From an uncultured Bacteroidales bacterium (GTDB lineage Bacteria > Bacteroidota > Bacteroidia > Bacteroidales > ML635J-15), in assembly GCA_937982115.1 (NCBI GenBank), contig CALJNE010000009.1:88582-143626 (forward strand): a DNA stretch of 55,045 bases, written 5' to 3'. The notes beneath the pieces were generated by a model. It searched no databases, was not told the DNA's origin, and was given only the letters and a program-made list of their open reading frames with translations. The number at the start of each line of letters is the position of its first letter. Position 1 is the first letter of the stretch. Positions 17,083-25,815 of this stretch are shown here, in pieces. The position numbers and the translations under genes are program-made.

Positions 17083-17961
17083 ATGGCAGGTCTTAAGGAA
17101 ATACGAAATAGAATTGCTTCTGTTAAATCTACCCGACAAATTACCTCGGCGATGAAAATGGTTTCGGCAGCAAAATTAAAGAAATCTCAAGATAGGATTA
17201 CTCAAATTAAACCCTACGCTGCCAAACTTGTAGACGTTTTGCTCGAGGTAAGCTCTTCACTCGATCAAGAACACAAAGGAATTTTCAACGAAGAAAGAAA
17301 TCCTGAAAATGTTCTTATAGTTCTTATGGCATCAAATAGAGGACTTTGCGGAGCTTTCAATTCAAACATTTGCAAGGCAGCTATATCTCATATTCAAAAT
17401 AAATATCCTGAACAAGCAAAAAACAATAAAGTAAAATTTTTTACTATTGGAAAAAAGGCAGGAGAATTTATTAAAAAGCAAAATTTCGAAATAATAAAAT
17501 CTGCTGATTACATTTATGACAATTCTAATTTTGAATCAGTTGCAAAAATTTCTGAATATTTAATGAAACTTTTTGCTGATAAAGTGTTTGACAGAATTGA
17601 TCTTGTGTATAACAGTTTCAAAAATGCTGCAATGCAAATTCAAACAGTTGAACAATTTTTACCTATGACTGTCAACAGAAACGAAAGAAGTAATCCTTCT
17701 GAATACATTTTTGAACCAAATCTTAATGAAATTCTCGAAGAAGTAATACCCAAAGCATTAAAAATTCAATTCTTTAAAGCTATTCTCGATACAAGCGCTG
17801 CCGAACACGGAGCTAGAATGACTGCTATGCATCAAGCTACTGATAATGCCACAAATATGATTCATGAGCTAACACTTGAATACAATAAAGCTCGTCAGGC
17901 TTCCATTACAAAAGAAATTTTGGAAATTGTTAGTGGTGCAGAAGCTTTAAAATCTAAATAG
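17083..17961 (+). CDS. atpG: ATP synthase F1 subunit gamma
   Basis: Gamma is the rotating central shaft. The 292 residues begin KEIRNRIASVKSTRQITSAM, the N-terminal coiled-coil helix, carry MASNRGLCGAFNSN in the middle domain, and close with the C-terminal shaft helix around ATDNATNMIHELTLEYNKAR. Last gene of the atp set here; in most bacteria atpD and atpC would come next, but instead a convergent gene and a terminator follow. Confidence 0.97.
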   Translation: MAGLKEIRNRIASVKSTRQITSAMKMVSAAKLKKSQDRITQIKPYAAKLVDVLLEVSSSLDQEHKGIFNEERNPENVLIVLMASNRGLCGAFNSNICKAAISHIQNKYPEQAKNNKVKFFTIGKKAGEFIKKQNFEIIKSADYIYDNSNFESVAKISEYLMKLFADKVFDRIDLVYNSFKNAAMQIQTVEQFLPMTVNRNERSNPSEYIFEPNLNEILEEVIPKALKIQFFKAILDTSAAEHGARMTAMHQATDNATNMIHELTLEYNKARQASITKEILEIVSGAEALKSK

Positions 17962-17966
17962 AAATT

Positions 17967-19865
17967 TTATATTTTCAGAATTTTATAACTGATGATAAGA
18001 TTATCATCAGTTTTTATTTTTATAAAATAAATTCCTTTTTCAAATTCTCTTAATGAAAAACTACTAATATTTTCAACATTAGAATCAAAAATTAGCCTAG
18101 CTAAAGAATCATAAATAATAATTCTTCCACATAGTTGATTATTAAAATAAATTTCTTCACTATTGATATCATAAAATAAATAAAAATTACGCTCACTAAA
18201 TGTTTTATTGATATCACTAATCAAAAAATAAATACATTCAGAGGTGTCAGAACAATTATTTTCTGTAACAATAACTGCATAATTACCACTATAATAAGGA
18301 TAAAAAAATTGATTAGTCTCTCCATAAATCTCTTGATTTAAATCGCAGCTAAACCATTGATATGAACAATTATTGTTCAAAGTAAATAAATAATCATCAT
18401 AGGTTTCTATTTCAGTATTTGGAATAGTAATATTAAAACTAATAATTTCAGTTGTATCTTTTGATAAACAAGGACCCCATGCTATACATCTCAGAAGAAG
18501 ATCTTCAAAATCACTTGTAATAATGTTGATAGTAATATCCGATGAATAAACATTATTAAAATTTTCATTTTCTTCTATATCCTGCCAGATAATATTATCG
18601 TAGCTAAATTGCCACATAAAAATAGAAGCACTTGTTACCTCAATTGAGATTGTTTCTGTTGAATTAAGACAAGTGTTGATTATTTCTGGTTGAAAAACAA
18701 TCTCAACAGGATAAATGATGGGATAACAACTAAAAACAGAATCAAACTCTGTATAATAACATCTTCCAAATTGATGTGCCTCATCAACTCCAGTGATACA
18801 GTAATTTTCGCCAACAGAATCTAAAACAATCGTATAATCCAACCCAGCAAAAATTTTCTCATAATGATTATCATTAACTTTAACAGGAGAATAGCGATTT
18901 TGAGTATCATTTAATCCAAGACTACCACGATGATTACGTCCCCATGTCCAGATGGTACCGTCAGTTTTTAAAGCAATGTTATGACAGCTACCTGCATATA
19001 TTTTTGACCAATCTGCATCTGTACCAATTTGAACCGGTGTTTGTTGTATAAAACCATCTGGTGCATCTATTCCTAAAACACCAAATAAATTTCCTCCCCA
19101 AGTCCATAAAGTACCATCTGATTTTAGTGCCAATACATGATAGTTCCCTAACGAAATTTCAGACCATACACAATTATCAGAAATAAAAGTTGGATAACTA
19201 ATAACTTCACTAGAGGGTAATCCAAGAGTACAATAATAATTAAATCCCCATCCCCAGAGAGAACCGTCAATCTTTTTAGCAATCACAGTTGATCCTGAAA
19301 CAATAATTGTATCCCAATCGTAATCAGAACCAACCATTTGTGGATGATCCACAACTAAATTTATATCGTTCGAGCCAACTCCCAAGCATCCATAGGTATT
19401 TAAACCCCACGACCATAAGCTACCATCATTTTTAATAGCAAAACCTGAATAAATACCTGCAGCAATAATTTTCCAATCATTATCATTCCCAATTTGCACA
19501 GGCAAAAGAACATCATCTCCTGCCATTACACCTACCTGCCCAACTGAATTCATTCCCCAACCCCAGATTGTGCCATCAGATTTTTTTGCAAGTGTATGCA
19601 TATAACCACAACTAACTGTTTCCCATTCAATATCTTCAGTAATTATAGTAGTAATGTATCCACCCCAATAATTACCAGTTCCTAATTGACCATAACCATT
19701 GTATCCAACACCCCATAATCTACCGTCGGAAGTATTAAAAATCCAATGTTTTCCTCCTGGAAAAACTTTTTGTATCTTAACTTGAAAATCTTGAGAATAA
19801 AGTGTAGAAAATAAAAAAAAGAATGTTACAAAAAACATTAAATTCTTTGATTTAATCTTTTTCAT
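17967..19865 (-). CDS. Secreted RCC1-repeat propeller protein with T9SS-like C-terminus
   Basis: A 632-residue exported protein. After a signal peptide (1-24), six clear RCC1 units with the core DGx(L/I)WxWGxNxxGxLG lie at about 47-62, 97-112, 147-162, 200-215, 250-265 and 302-317; a weak seventh at about 350-368 would complete a seven-bladed propeller. Next come two Ig-like/PKD-like modules with paired cysteines (about 385-560), then an 80-residue end (about 553-632) with the features of a type A type IX sorting domain: IYDSLARLIFD, FEKGIYFIKIKT and a final basic strand. Probably a cell-surface or released adhesion or binding protein. The ligand is unknown. PorQ of the same export route is encoded at 53.2-54.3 kb. 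Confidence 0.82.
   Translation of the reverse strand: MKKIKSKNLMFFVTFFFLFSTLYSQDFQVKIQKVFPGGKHWIFNTSDGRLWGVGYNGYGQLGTGNYWGGYITTIITEDIEWETVSCGYMHTLAKKSDGTIWGWGMNSVGQVGVMAGDDVLLPVQIGNDNDWKIIAAGIYSGFAIKNDGSLWSWGLNTYGCLGVGSNDINLVVDHPQMVGSDYDWDTIIVSGSTVIAKKIDGSLWGWGFNYYCTLGLPSSEVISYPTFISDNCVWSEISLGNYHVLALKSDGTLWTWGGNLFGVLGIDAPDGFIQQTPVQIGTDADWSKIYAGSCHNIALKTDGTIWTWGRNHRGSLGLNDTQNRYSPVKVNDNHYEKIFAGLDYTIVLDSVGENYCITGVDEAHQFGRCYYTEFDSVFSCYPIIYPVEIVFQPEIINTCLNSTETISIEVTSASIFMWQFSYDNIIWQDIEENENFNNVYSSDITINIITSDFEDLLLRCIAWGPCLSKDTTEIISFNITIPNTEIETYDDYLFTLNNNCSYQWFSCDLNQEIYGETNQFFYPYYSGNYAVIVTENNCSDTSECIYFLISDINKTFSERNFYLFYDINSEEIYFNNQLCGRIIIYDSLARLIFDSNVENISSFSLREFEKGIYFIKIKTDDNLIISYKILKI
17987..18021 (+). 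terminator. Terminator of the atp operon, inside the convergent gene
   Basis: A 12-base arm (AACTGATGATAA) and its exact complement around a central GA, followed by TTTTTATTTTT on the plus strand. The realistic fold is a 10-bp stem with a six-base loop. It lies 26 bp after atpG but within the last codons of the RCC1 gene, so those codons are shared with a transcription signal. Confidence 0.8.
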
Positions 19866-19881
19866 AGTTTTCGGTTTTATA

Positions 19882-19889
19882 CAAATATA
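19882..19889 (-). promoter_or_regulatory. -7 element for the RCC1 gene
   Basis: The minus strand reads TATATTTG, an exact TAnnTTTG match, 16 bp before the RCC1 ATG. No TTG lies at the usual -33 distance; a long A-tract sits there instead. Confidence 0.5.
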
Positions 19890-19921
19890 CTTTTTTTTTT
19901 AATATTATTTATTAAAATATT

Positions 19922-19929
19922 TAATTTTG
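19922..19929 (+). promoter_or_regulatory. -7 element abutting the dehydratase start codon
   Basis: TAATTTTG matches TAnnTTTG and ends only four bases before the ATG at 19934. If used, transcription would begin at or next to the start codon, giving a leaderless message. No clear -33 element is seen. Confidence 0.45.
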
Positions 19930-19933
19930 CTAA

Positions 19934-21817
19934 ATGAAACTAAACATAAACATATTACGAAGAATAACTCCAAGATGGCTGGTTTTTCTTATTGATCTCT
20001 CAATTTGTTTTTTGTCTATTTTTTTATCTTACTATTTAAGATTCAATTTCGTTATCCCCGAAAAAGAAATTGACGCTATTCCGCTTGCTATTCTTACGGT
20101 TTTAATTATCAGGATTATTTCCTTCTTACTTGGAAAGACATATACCGGGATGGTTAGATATACCGGAACTAAGGACATACTCAGAATTTTTGTTACAATG
20201 TTTTTGGGAAGTGTTCTAATTCTAATTATAAGTATTTCCTACCTGGCTTATAAAGATCGCTATTTAATACCTATATCCATAATTATTATTGATTTCTTTG
20301 TTAGCACTTTTGTTCTGGCATTTTCTCGCCTTTTTGTAAAGACATTGTTTCTGGAATTCAATACTCAAAAAAAGCAATTGGAGAATATTCTCATTTATGG
20401 AACGGGCGACTTAGCTCTTATTACAAAAAAGGCTCTTGATAGAACTCAGAAAAACAATACCAGAGTGGTCGGATTTATTGATCATCATAAAAAACTAATT
20501 GGAAATAAAATTGATGGCGTAAAAGTTTATCATATAAATAATATAGAAAAAGTTATTAAGGATAAGAATGTTTCTGCACTAATTATTTCAGAAAAGGGTA
20601 TTCCTACTTCTAGAAAAAGATTTCTTGTAGATATTTGCATTGAAAAAGATGTTGTTGTTAAAACAATTCCAAATATAAATTCATGGATAAACGGAGAACT
20701 TACAATTAACCAATTAAAAAATATAAAAATCGAAGATTTGCTTGAACGTCCGGAAATTGTGATGGATAAAGACAAAATTTCAGCACAAATAAAATATAAA
20801 AATATACTCGTAACTGGAGCTGCCGGATCAATTGGAAGTGAAATTGTAAGACAACTTACAAGCTTATTACCAAAGAAAATTATTCTTCTCGATATTGCTG
20901 AATCCCCGCTTTATGATATTGAACTTGAATTAAAAGATTGTTTAAATTTCGGATCTTTTGAAATAGTAATTGGTGATATTCGTAATAAGGAATTCATAGA
21001 AAAAGTTTTTGAAGAACAAAAACCTGAAATAGTATTTCACGCTGCGGCTTATAAGCATGTGCCAATGATGGAAAACCATCCTCATCAAGCAATTATAACT
21101 AATGTATTAGGAACAAAAATAGTTGCCGATGCCGCAATTAAATATAATGTAGAAAAATTTGTAATGATTAGCACCGATAAAGCGGTAAATCCCACTAATG
21201 TCATGGGGGCTAGCAAACGTATTGCTGAAATATATATTCAATCTTTATCGAAAATCTCAAATGTTAATTTTATTACTACAAGATTTGGCAATGTTCTTGG
21301 ATCAAATGGCTCTGTTATTCCTCGTTTTCGCAAACAAATTGAAGCCGGTGGTCCTGTAACCGTGACTCATCCAGACGTTACAAGATATTTTATGACAATT
21401 CCCGAAGCTTGTCAGTTAGTACTTGAAGCGGCCGGTATGGGAAAAGGAGGCGAAATTTTCATTTTTGATATGGGAGAATCTGTTAAAATTGTTAATCTGG
21501 CCGAAAAAATGATATATCTTGCAGGATTGAAACCCAATAAAGATATTAAAATCTCATTCACAGGATTACGTCCCGGCGAAAAACTCTATGAAGAATTATT
21601 AGCAAATAAAGAAAACACTATCCCGACATACCATTCTCAAATTATGATTGCTACAGTTCGTGATTATGATAATGACGAAGTTTGCAAACAAATTCACGAG
21701 CTGATCGAAATTGCTAAAACTTATGATAAATTCAAAATTGTCAGAAAAATGAAGGAAATTGTTCCTGAATTTATAAGTAAAAATTCGATTTATGAAGGAT
21801 TAGATACTAAAAATTAA
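19934..21817 (+). CDS. Membrane-bound nucleotide-sugar 4,6-dehydratase (CapD/WbpM/PglF-like)
   Basis: Predicted UDP-HexNAc 4,6-dehydratase that starts synthesis of a modified deoxysugar for capsule, O-antigen or glycoprotein glycans. The 627-residue protein has four N-terminal membrane helices (about 14-145), a first Rossmann-like domain (about 150-270), and a C-terminal catalytic SDR domain with the NAD motif VTGAAGSIGSEIVRQL, the substrate region HAAAYKHVPMMENHP and the atypical active site STDKAVNPTNVMGASKR, in which Met replaces the classical Tyr as in FlaA1/WbpM. RPGEKLYEELL near the end is also typical. Full length. It stands alone, ending in a 4-bp overlap with a convergent methyltransferase gene. 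Confidence 0.92.
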   Translation: MKLNINILRRITPRWLVFLIDLSICFLSIFLSYYLRFNFVIPEKEIDAIPLAILTVLIIRIISFLLGKTYTGMVRYTGTKDILRIFVTMFLGSVLILIISISYLAYKDRYLIPISIIIIDFFVSTFVLAFSRLFVKTLFLEFNTQKKQLENILIYGTGDLALITKKALDRTQKNNTRVVGFIDHHKKLIGNKIDGVKVYHINNIEKVIKDKNVSALIISEKGIPTSRKRFLVDICIEKDVVVKTIPNINSWINGELTINQLKNIKIEDLLERPEIVMDKDKISAQIKYKNILVTGAAGSIGSEIVRQLTSLLPKKIILLDIAESPLYDIELELKDCLNFGSFEIVIGDIRNKEFIEKVFEEQKPEIVFHAAAYKHVPMMENHPHQAIITNVLGTKIVADAAIKYNVEKFVMISTDKAVNPTNVMGASKRIAEIYIQSLSKISNVNFITTRFGNVLGSNGSVIPRFRKQIEAGGPVTVTHPDVTRYFMTIPEACQLVLEAAGMGKGGEIFIFDMGESVKIVNLAEKMIYLAGLKPNKDIKISFTGLRPGEKLYEELLANKENTIPTYHSQIMIATVRDYDNDEVCKQIHELIEIAKTYDKFKIVRKMKEIVPEFISKNSIYEGLDTKN

Positions 21818-22683
21818 TTTATCCCTCTTTTACACCTAATAAAATACCCATGATCAATTAAATTCCCGGTTGATGATTGACCATAAATTTTATCAAAAAA
21901 CAACTTATTTAAATCTGAAAAAATATTATCAAAAATTTTAATTAGAGTTTTTTCGCTTATTTCATGCGAATAAATATTCATCACAAGGAAAGATTCTTCA
22001 TCTAACAACTCTCTTATATCCAACAGTAAATCCTCGAGCATATCATTTAATATCCATTTTTCATTTTTCACGCCTAGTCCAATTGCCGGTGGATCTAAAA
22101 TTATCATCCTATATTTTTTTTGCCTTTTAATCTCTTTTTTTACAAACCTCACAGCATCATCAACAATAAATCGAATGTTTGAAACTCCAGAATTTTGAGC
22201 ATTTAATCTGGTCCGATCAACAACTTTTTTTACCGAATCCACATGCGTAACTCTACCCGCAAAATTTGCCGCAAATACACTTGTTGAACCCGTATAGCCA
22301 AATAAATTTAGTACCTCACAATCATTAAGATATTTTGAATTTTCTAAAATAAAATTCCAATTTAATACTTGCTCAGGGAATAACCCTGTATGTTTTGACC
22401 CGGTTAGGGCCAGACTTAAAATAATTTCCACAGAATTATAAAATGAAATCTGCCAGGTATCTGGCATTTCTTTTATCTTTTGCCAATATCCGAGTGTTTT
22501 GCCGGTTTCTAAAAATTCTGCATGTGCAATATTTTTCCATTCGTCATAACTTAATTTTGCATGATCTTTTGCAGTTATTTCTGGACGTATAAGAACATAA
22601 TTGCCAAATTGTTCCAATTTTTTACCTGAACCACAATCTATTAGTTTATACTGTGGAAATAATGAATTTATTTCAATTTTCAT
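21814..22683 (-). CDS. Class I SAM-dependent methyltransferase (RlmI/RlmK-like)
   Basis: Predicted RNA methyltransferase. The start ATG at 22683 (289 aa) is chosen over one 16 codons upstream because it begins the conserved region and reduces overlap with the preceding gene to 11 bp. Features: the substrate-side motif KHTGLFPEQVLNW, SAM motif I LNLFGYTGSTSVFAA, the acidic HVDSV loop, and motif IV LDPPAIGLG. There is no PUA domain, unlike full RlmI. The target, probably an rRNA base, cannot be named from sequence. Third gene of a minus-strand operon with a U32 protein and a flavin-fold protein. Confidence 0.8.
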   Translation of the reverse strand: MKIEINSLFPQYKLIDCGSGKKLEQFGNYVLIRPEITAKDHAKLSYDEWKNIAHAEFLETGKTLGYWQKIKEMPDTWQISFYNSVEIILSLALTGSKHTGLFPEQVLNWNFILENSKYLNDCEVLNLFGYTGSTSVFAANFAGRVTHVDSVKKVVDRTRLNAQNSGVSNIRFIVDDAVRFVKKEIKRQKKYRMIILDPPAIGLGVKNEKWILNDMLEDLLLDIRELLDEESFLVMNIYSHEISEKTLIKIFDNIFSDLNKLFFDKIYGQSSTGNLIDHGYFIRCKRGIN

Positions 22684-23128
22684 TTTCAGAATTTGAATTT
22701 GTTTCTCGGTACCAATATAACTTTTTCCCAAATCCCAATCTGTTATCGGTCATTTTTATCATCTTAAGATCTATTTTCCATAAATCTGTTTTATGTAAGA
22801 TTGCAAAAGGAAAGCGAGAAAGATATTTTTTTGTGTATTTTGAATTTTCTGAGTTTTCAACTTTTTTTAATTCACCGGTAAACTGTATTCCCCTGATTTT
22901 TCCAATTACTGAAGTTTCAAGAACTACACTTCCGGAAACTTTAGCATTTAATGTAGCCATACGGATATGCTTGGTATCTGAATCAGAAGTAAACAAAAAA
23001 GAATTTTCGTCTTCTATATATACGTAAAAGCAATTACAACACCAAGACTCATTCTCTACACAGGTAGCCATCGTAAGAACATGATGTTTTTTAATAAATT
23101 CGATTATTCTTTTATGCGGAGCTGTCAT
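22673..23128 (-). CDS. Pyridoxamine 5'-phosphate oxidase-fold protein (YhbP/UPF0306-like)
   Basis: A 151-residue split-barrel protein of the FMN-binding PNPOx superfamily. Visible family features are HHVLTMATCVENESWCCNCF, FLFTSDSDTKHIRMATLN and GIQFTGEL. The resemblance is closest to the small UPF0306/YhbP group, whose reaction is unknown. The start overlaps the U32 gene's stop by four bases (ATGA type) and the end overlaps the methyltransferase gene by 11 bases, so the three are tightly coupled in translation. Cysteines at about 18, 25, 26 and 28 are unusual for the fold; their meaning is unknown. Confidence 0.78.
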   Translation of the reverse strand: MTAPHKRIIEFIKKHHVLTMATCVENESWCCNCFYVYIEDENSFLFTSDSDTKHIRMATLNAKVSGSVVLETSVIGKIRGIQFTGELKKVENSENSKYTKKYLSRFPFAILHKTDLWKIDLKMIKMTDNRLGFGKKLYWYRETNSNSENEN

Positions 23129-24393
23129 TTATGTTTTTTCTTTTTAAGTTCTTCTGTATCAACTAATTTAAACAATTTATCGCCTCGCCGTACTAATCCC
23201 ACTGTTTTTATCGAAAAAATATCCGACTGTAGAACCTTATCAACTGCAACAAAATCTTTTCGAATTTCTTCAACAAATTGCTGTACAACTCCTGTAGTGG
23301 GGCCGATAAATATTATCTCATCTCCTACTGAAAGTTCCTCGGCAGTATCAATTTTTATTTCGGCAACACCAATTTTTGAAAAAAAATTTCTTACTAAGCC
23401 AAGATAAACCTTTGTCTTGGTTGCTTTCGACCCATAACTCTTTGACCATTCTCCAAGTTTTTGTCCCAGATAATAACCATCCCAGAAACCTCTGTTAAAT
23501 ACTGTGCTCAAACGATCAGTCCATTCTTTAATTTTCTCTTGTGTATAACTTCCTTCCAAAACAGCTTCAATAGCCTCATTATAACATTCTACTACTGTCT
23601 TTACATATTCCGCACTCCTTGCCCTACCTTCAATTTTCAGTACACTAACGCCGGCTTCAATAATTTTATCAATAAAGCCTATAGTGCAGAGATCTTTCGG
23701 AGACATCAAATATTCATTATCAACTTCAATTTCCGCTCCGGTTTCTTTGTCAGTGAGAATGTATGGACGACGACAGTTCTGAAGGCAGGAACCCCTGTTA
23801 GCTGAATAATAATACTCATGCAAACTCAGATAACACTTTCCGGAAATAGCCATACATAGTGCCCCATGAGCGAATATTTCAATTTGAACTAAATTCCCTG
23901 ATGGACCTGTAATATTTCGTTCCTTTATTTGTTTGCAAATATCTGATACCTGATCAAGACTCAATTCTCTGGCAAGTACCATTACATCGCAATACTTTGA
24001 AAAATATTCAACTGCTTCTATGTTCGAAATATTAAGCTGTGTCGAAGCATGAATTTCGATATTTTTTTTGTAAGCATAATTTAAAACGGCAATATCAGTT
24101 GCTATTATGGCACTAACACCTGCAGCAGCAGCAGCAGCAATAATCTCACGCATTTTGGACAATTCATTATCGTATATTATTGTATTTACGGTGAGATATG
24201 TCCTAACATTATTTTGTTTACAAATCGAAACAATATTTCTTAAATCTTCAATTGTAAAATTATTTGAAGACCTTGCCCTCATATTTAATTTCTCAATCCC
24301 GAAATAAACAGAATTAGCTCCGGCTTGTATTGCTGCCATTAGAGATTCATAAGAACCAACTGGAGCCATCAAATCTATAGTTTTTCTTAGCAT
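23125..24393 (-). CDS. Peptidase U32-family protein (TrhP/YegQ-like)
   Basis: A 422-residue U32 protein. Members once called collagenases are now known in E. coli to hydroxylate RNA: TrhP (YegQ) acts on tRNA U34 and RlhA on 23S rRNA. The N-terminal TIM-like domain has LMAPVGSYESLMAAIQAGANSVYFG, ASTQLNISN and ARELSLDQVSDI; the cysteine set AHGALCMAISGKCYLS...NRGSCLQNCRRPY probably holds the metal or Fe-S site; a small beta-barrel domain with VGDEIIFIGP closes the protein. Length and the single U32 domain fit TrhP better than RlhA. First of three overlapping genes; a -7 element lies 18 bp upstream. Confidence 0.85.
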   Translation of the reverse strand: MLRKTIDLMAPVGSYESLMAAIQAGANSVYFGIEKLNMRARSSNNFTIEDLRNIVSICKQNNVRTYLTVNTIIYDNELSKMREIIAAAAAAGVSAIIATDIAVLNYAYKKNIEIHASTQLNISNIEAVEYFSKYCDVMVLARELSLDQVSDICKQIKERNITGPSGNLVQIEIFAHGALCMAISGKCYLSLHEYYYSANRGSCLQNCRRPYILTDKETGAEIEVDNEYLMSPKDLCTIGFIDKIIEAGVSVLKIEGRARSAEYVKTVVECYNEAIEAVLEGSYTQEKIKEWTDRLSTVFNRGFWDGYYLGQKLGEWSKSYGSKATKTKVYLGLVRNFFSKIGVAEIKIDTAEELSVGDEIIFIGPTTGVVQQFVEEIRKDFVAVDKVLQSDIFSIKTVGLVRRGDKLFKLVDTEELKKKKHK

Positions 24394-24410
24394 ATATTTT
24401 AAAATTGTTG

Positions 24411-24418
24411 CAAAATTA
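24411..24418 (-). promoter_or_regulatory. -7 element for the U32 operon
   Basis: The minus strand reads TAATTTTG, matching TAnnTTTG, 18 bp before the U32 ATG. The -33 region is weak. Confidence 0.5.
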
Positions 24419-24511
24419 GAAAATAATCCATTAACAGTACATTCGAACAGCCTCAGAAATATACAGATTTTTGGTAAGGACTATAAAATAAGAATTTGTG
24501 TTTAAAAAAAA

Positions 24512-25741
24512 TTACAAAGCAGCAAGCAGCAAATCTATATCTTTTGAAAACAATCCGTGATATAATCCAATGTGTTCGTCGGTTAGTACTCCATTAAAAA
24601 TATATACACCCGATCTTATTCCGGGATTTTGTTTAAGATATTGTATTAAACTACCGCTCTTGTGAAATCTTAATAATTCTTCGGCCAAAACATTGCTGAT
24701 TGCATAAGAGGCTGTCCTCGCTACACGAGAAGCAATATTCGGAACACAATAATGAACAACTCCATGCTTTATATACACCGGATTTTTATGAGTAGTCGGT
24801 CTTCCGGTTTCAAAAATTCCTCCCTGGTCTATCCCAATATCTATAATTACAGAATTTGTCTTCATCATTTTAACCATTTCTTCTGTAACAATAATATTCG
24901 GCATTCTATCGGGATTTCTAACGGCACCGATAACAACATCGGCTGTTTTTATTGCGTTTAACAAAACTTTAGAATGTATGGTACTTGTAAAAACATTTGC
25001 CCCAACAGTTTGCTGCAGTTTGGACAAATTAGTTACTGAATAGTCAAAAACTTTAACTAAAGCACCAAGACTATATGCAGTTTGTGCAGCAAAAGTTCCT
25101 GCAACTCCTGCCCCGATAATAACAACTTCACTAGGAGAAACTCCTGTTATACCTCCTAACATTTCACCTTTGCCTTTATGAACATTACTTAAATACTCCG
25201 AGGCTATCAGAATCGAACTTCTTCCTGCTATTTCGCTCATTGATTTTACAATAGGATTTGATCCTTGATTATCCTGCATGGACTCAAAAGCTATGGCTGT
25301 AACTTTTTTACTCATCAGTTCGATGAAATAGTTTTTATCTTGAGTATTTGTATGCAATGAAGTAATTATTATCTGATTTCCGGAAATTAGTGCGATTTCC
25401 TCTTTAGTTAGAGGAAATATCTTCAGGATTATATCGGCCGAATAAATTTCAGCTTTATCTTCGGTTATTCTTGCTCCATATTCTGAATATTGATGATCGG
25501 AGAAGTTTGCTCCCTTTCCAGCTCCTCTTTCAATTATAATTTCAAAATCTCCTCCTTTTTTTAATAACATCTCTACAGCTAAGGGTGCTAACGGAACTCT
25601 ATGTTCAATACCCGAATTATCTGCCGGAATACCTATTTTTATTATTTTACTGTCTTTCTTAATATCCAACATTTCTTCCTGAGGCATTAAAGAGACTTTA
25701 TTCAGCATTACTTGCTTTACCGATGTTGTTGAAGATGTCAT
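24512..25741 (-). CDS. ald: Alanine dehydrogenase
   Basis: Predicted NAD-dependent L-alanine dehydrogenase interconverting alanine and pyruvate plus ammonia. The 409 residues hold the N-terminal AlaDh/PNT domain (IPADNSGIEHRVPLAP; the lysine in LKIFPLTKEE and the histidine in SLHTNTQDK correspond to catalytic residues), the NAD fold VVIIGAGVAGTFAAQTA, and the C-terminal VPNIASRVARTASYAISN. A 30-residue N-terminal extension precedes the normal start region. Transhydrogenase alpha subunits share the fold but are followed by beta genes, which are absent here. Single-gene unit with its own promoter. Confidence 0.88.
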   Translation of the reverse strand: MTSSTTSVKQVMLNKVSLMPQEEMLDIKKDSKIIKIGIPADNSGIEHRVPLAPLAVEMLLKKGGDFEIIIERGAGKGANFSDHQYSEYGARITEDKAEIYSADIILKIFPLTKEEIALISGNQIIITSLHTNTQDKNYFIELMSKKVTAIAFESMQDNQGSNPIVKSMSEIAGRSSILIASEYLSNVHKGKGEMLGGITGVSPSEVVIIGAGVAGTFAAQTAYSLGALVKVFDYSVTNLSKLQQTVGANVFTSTIHSKVLLNAIKTADVVIGAVRNPDRMPNIIVTEEMVKMMKTNSVIIDIGIDQGGIFETGRPTTHKNPVYIKHGVVHYCVPNIASRVARTASYAISNVLAEELLRFHKSGSLIQYLKQNPGIRSGVYIFNGVLTDEHIGLYHGLFSKDIDLLLAAL

Positions 25742-25769
25742 AATGATAGTTTTTATTTTGTAAAATTAA

Positions 25770-25796
25770 CAAATTTACATTTATCTTGTTTTTCAA
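25770..25796 (-). promoter_or_regulatory. Promoter of the alanine dehydrogenase gene
   Basis: Minus strand: TTG (25796-25794), 16-nt spacer, TAAATTTG (25777-25770). The -7 match is exact; the spacer is slightly short. Confidence 0.55.
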
Positions 25797-25815
25797 CTCT
25801 TTAATTAGTTATCAT

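Noticed and set aside
24107-24307. Alanine-rich plus-strand reading frame
   Set aside because: It is an antisense shadow of the U32 gene, whose minus-strand frame has clear conserved motifs.
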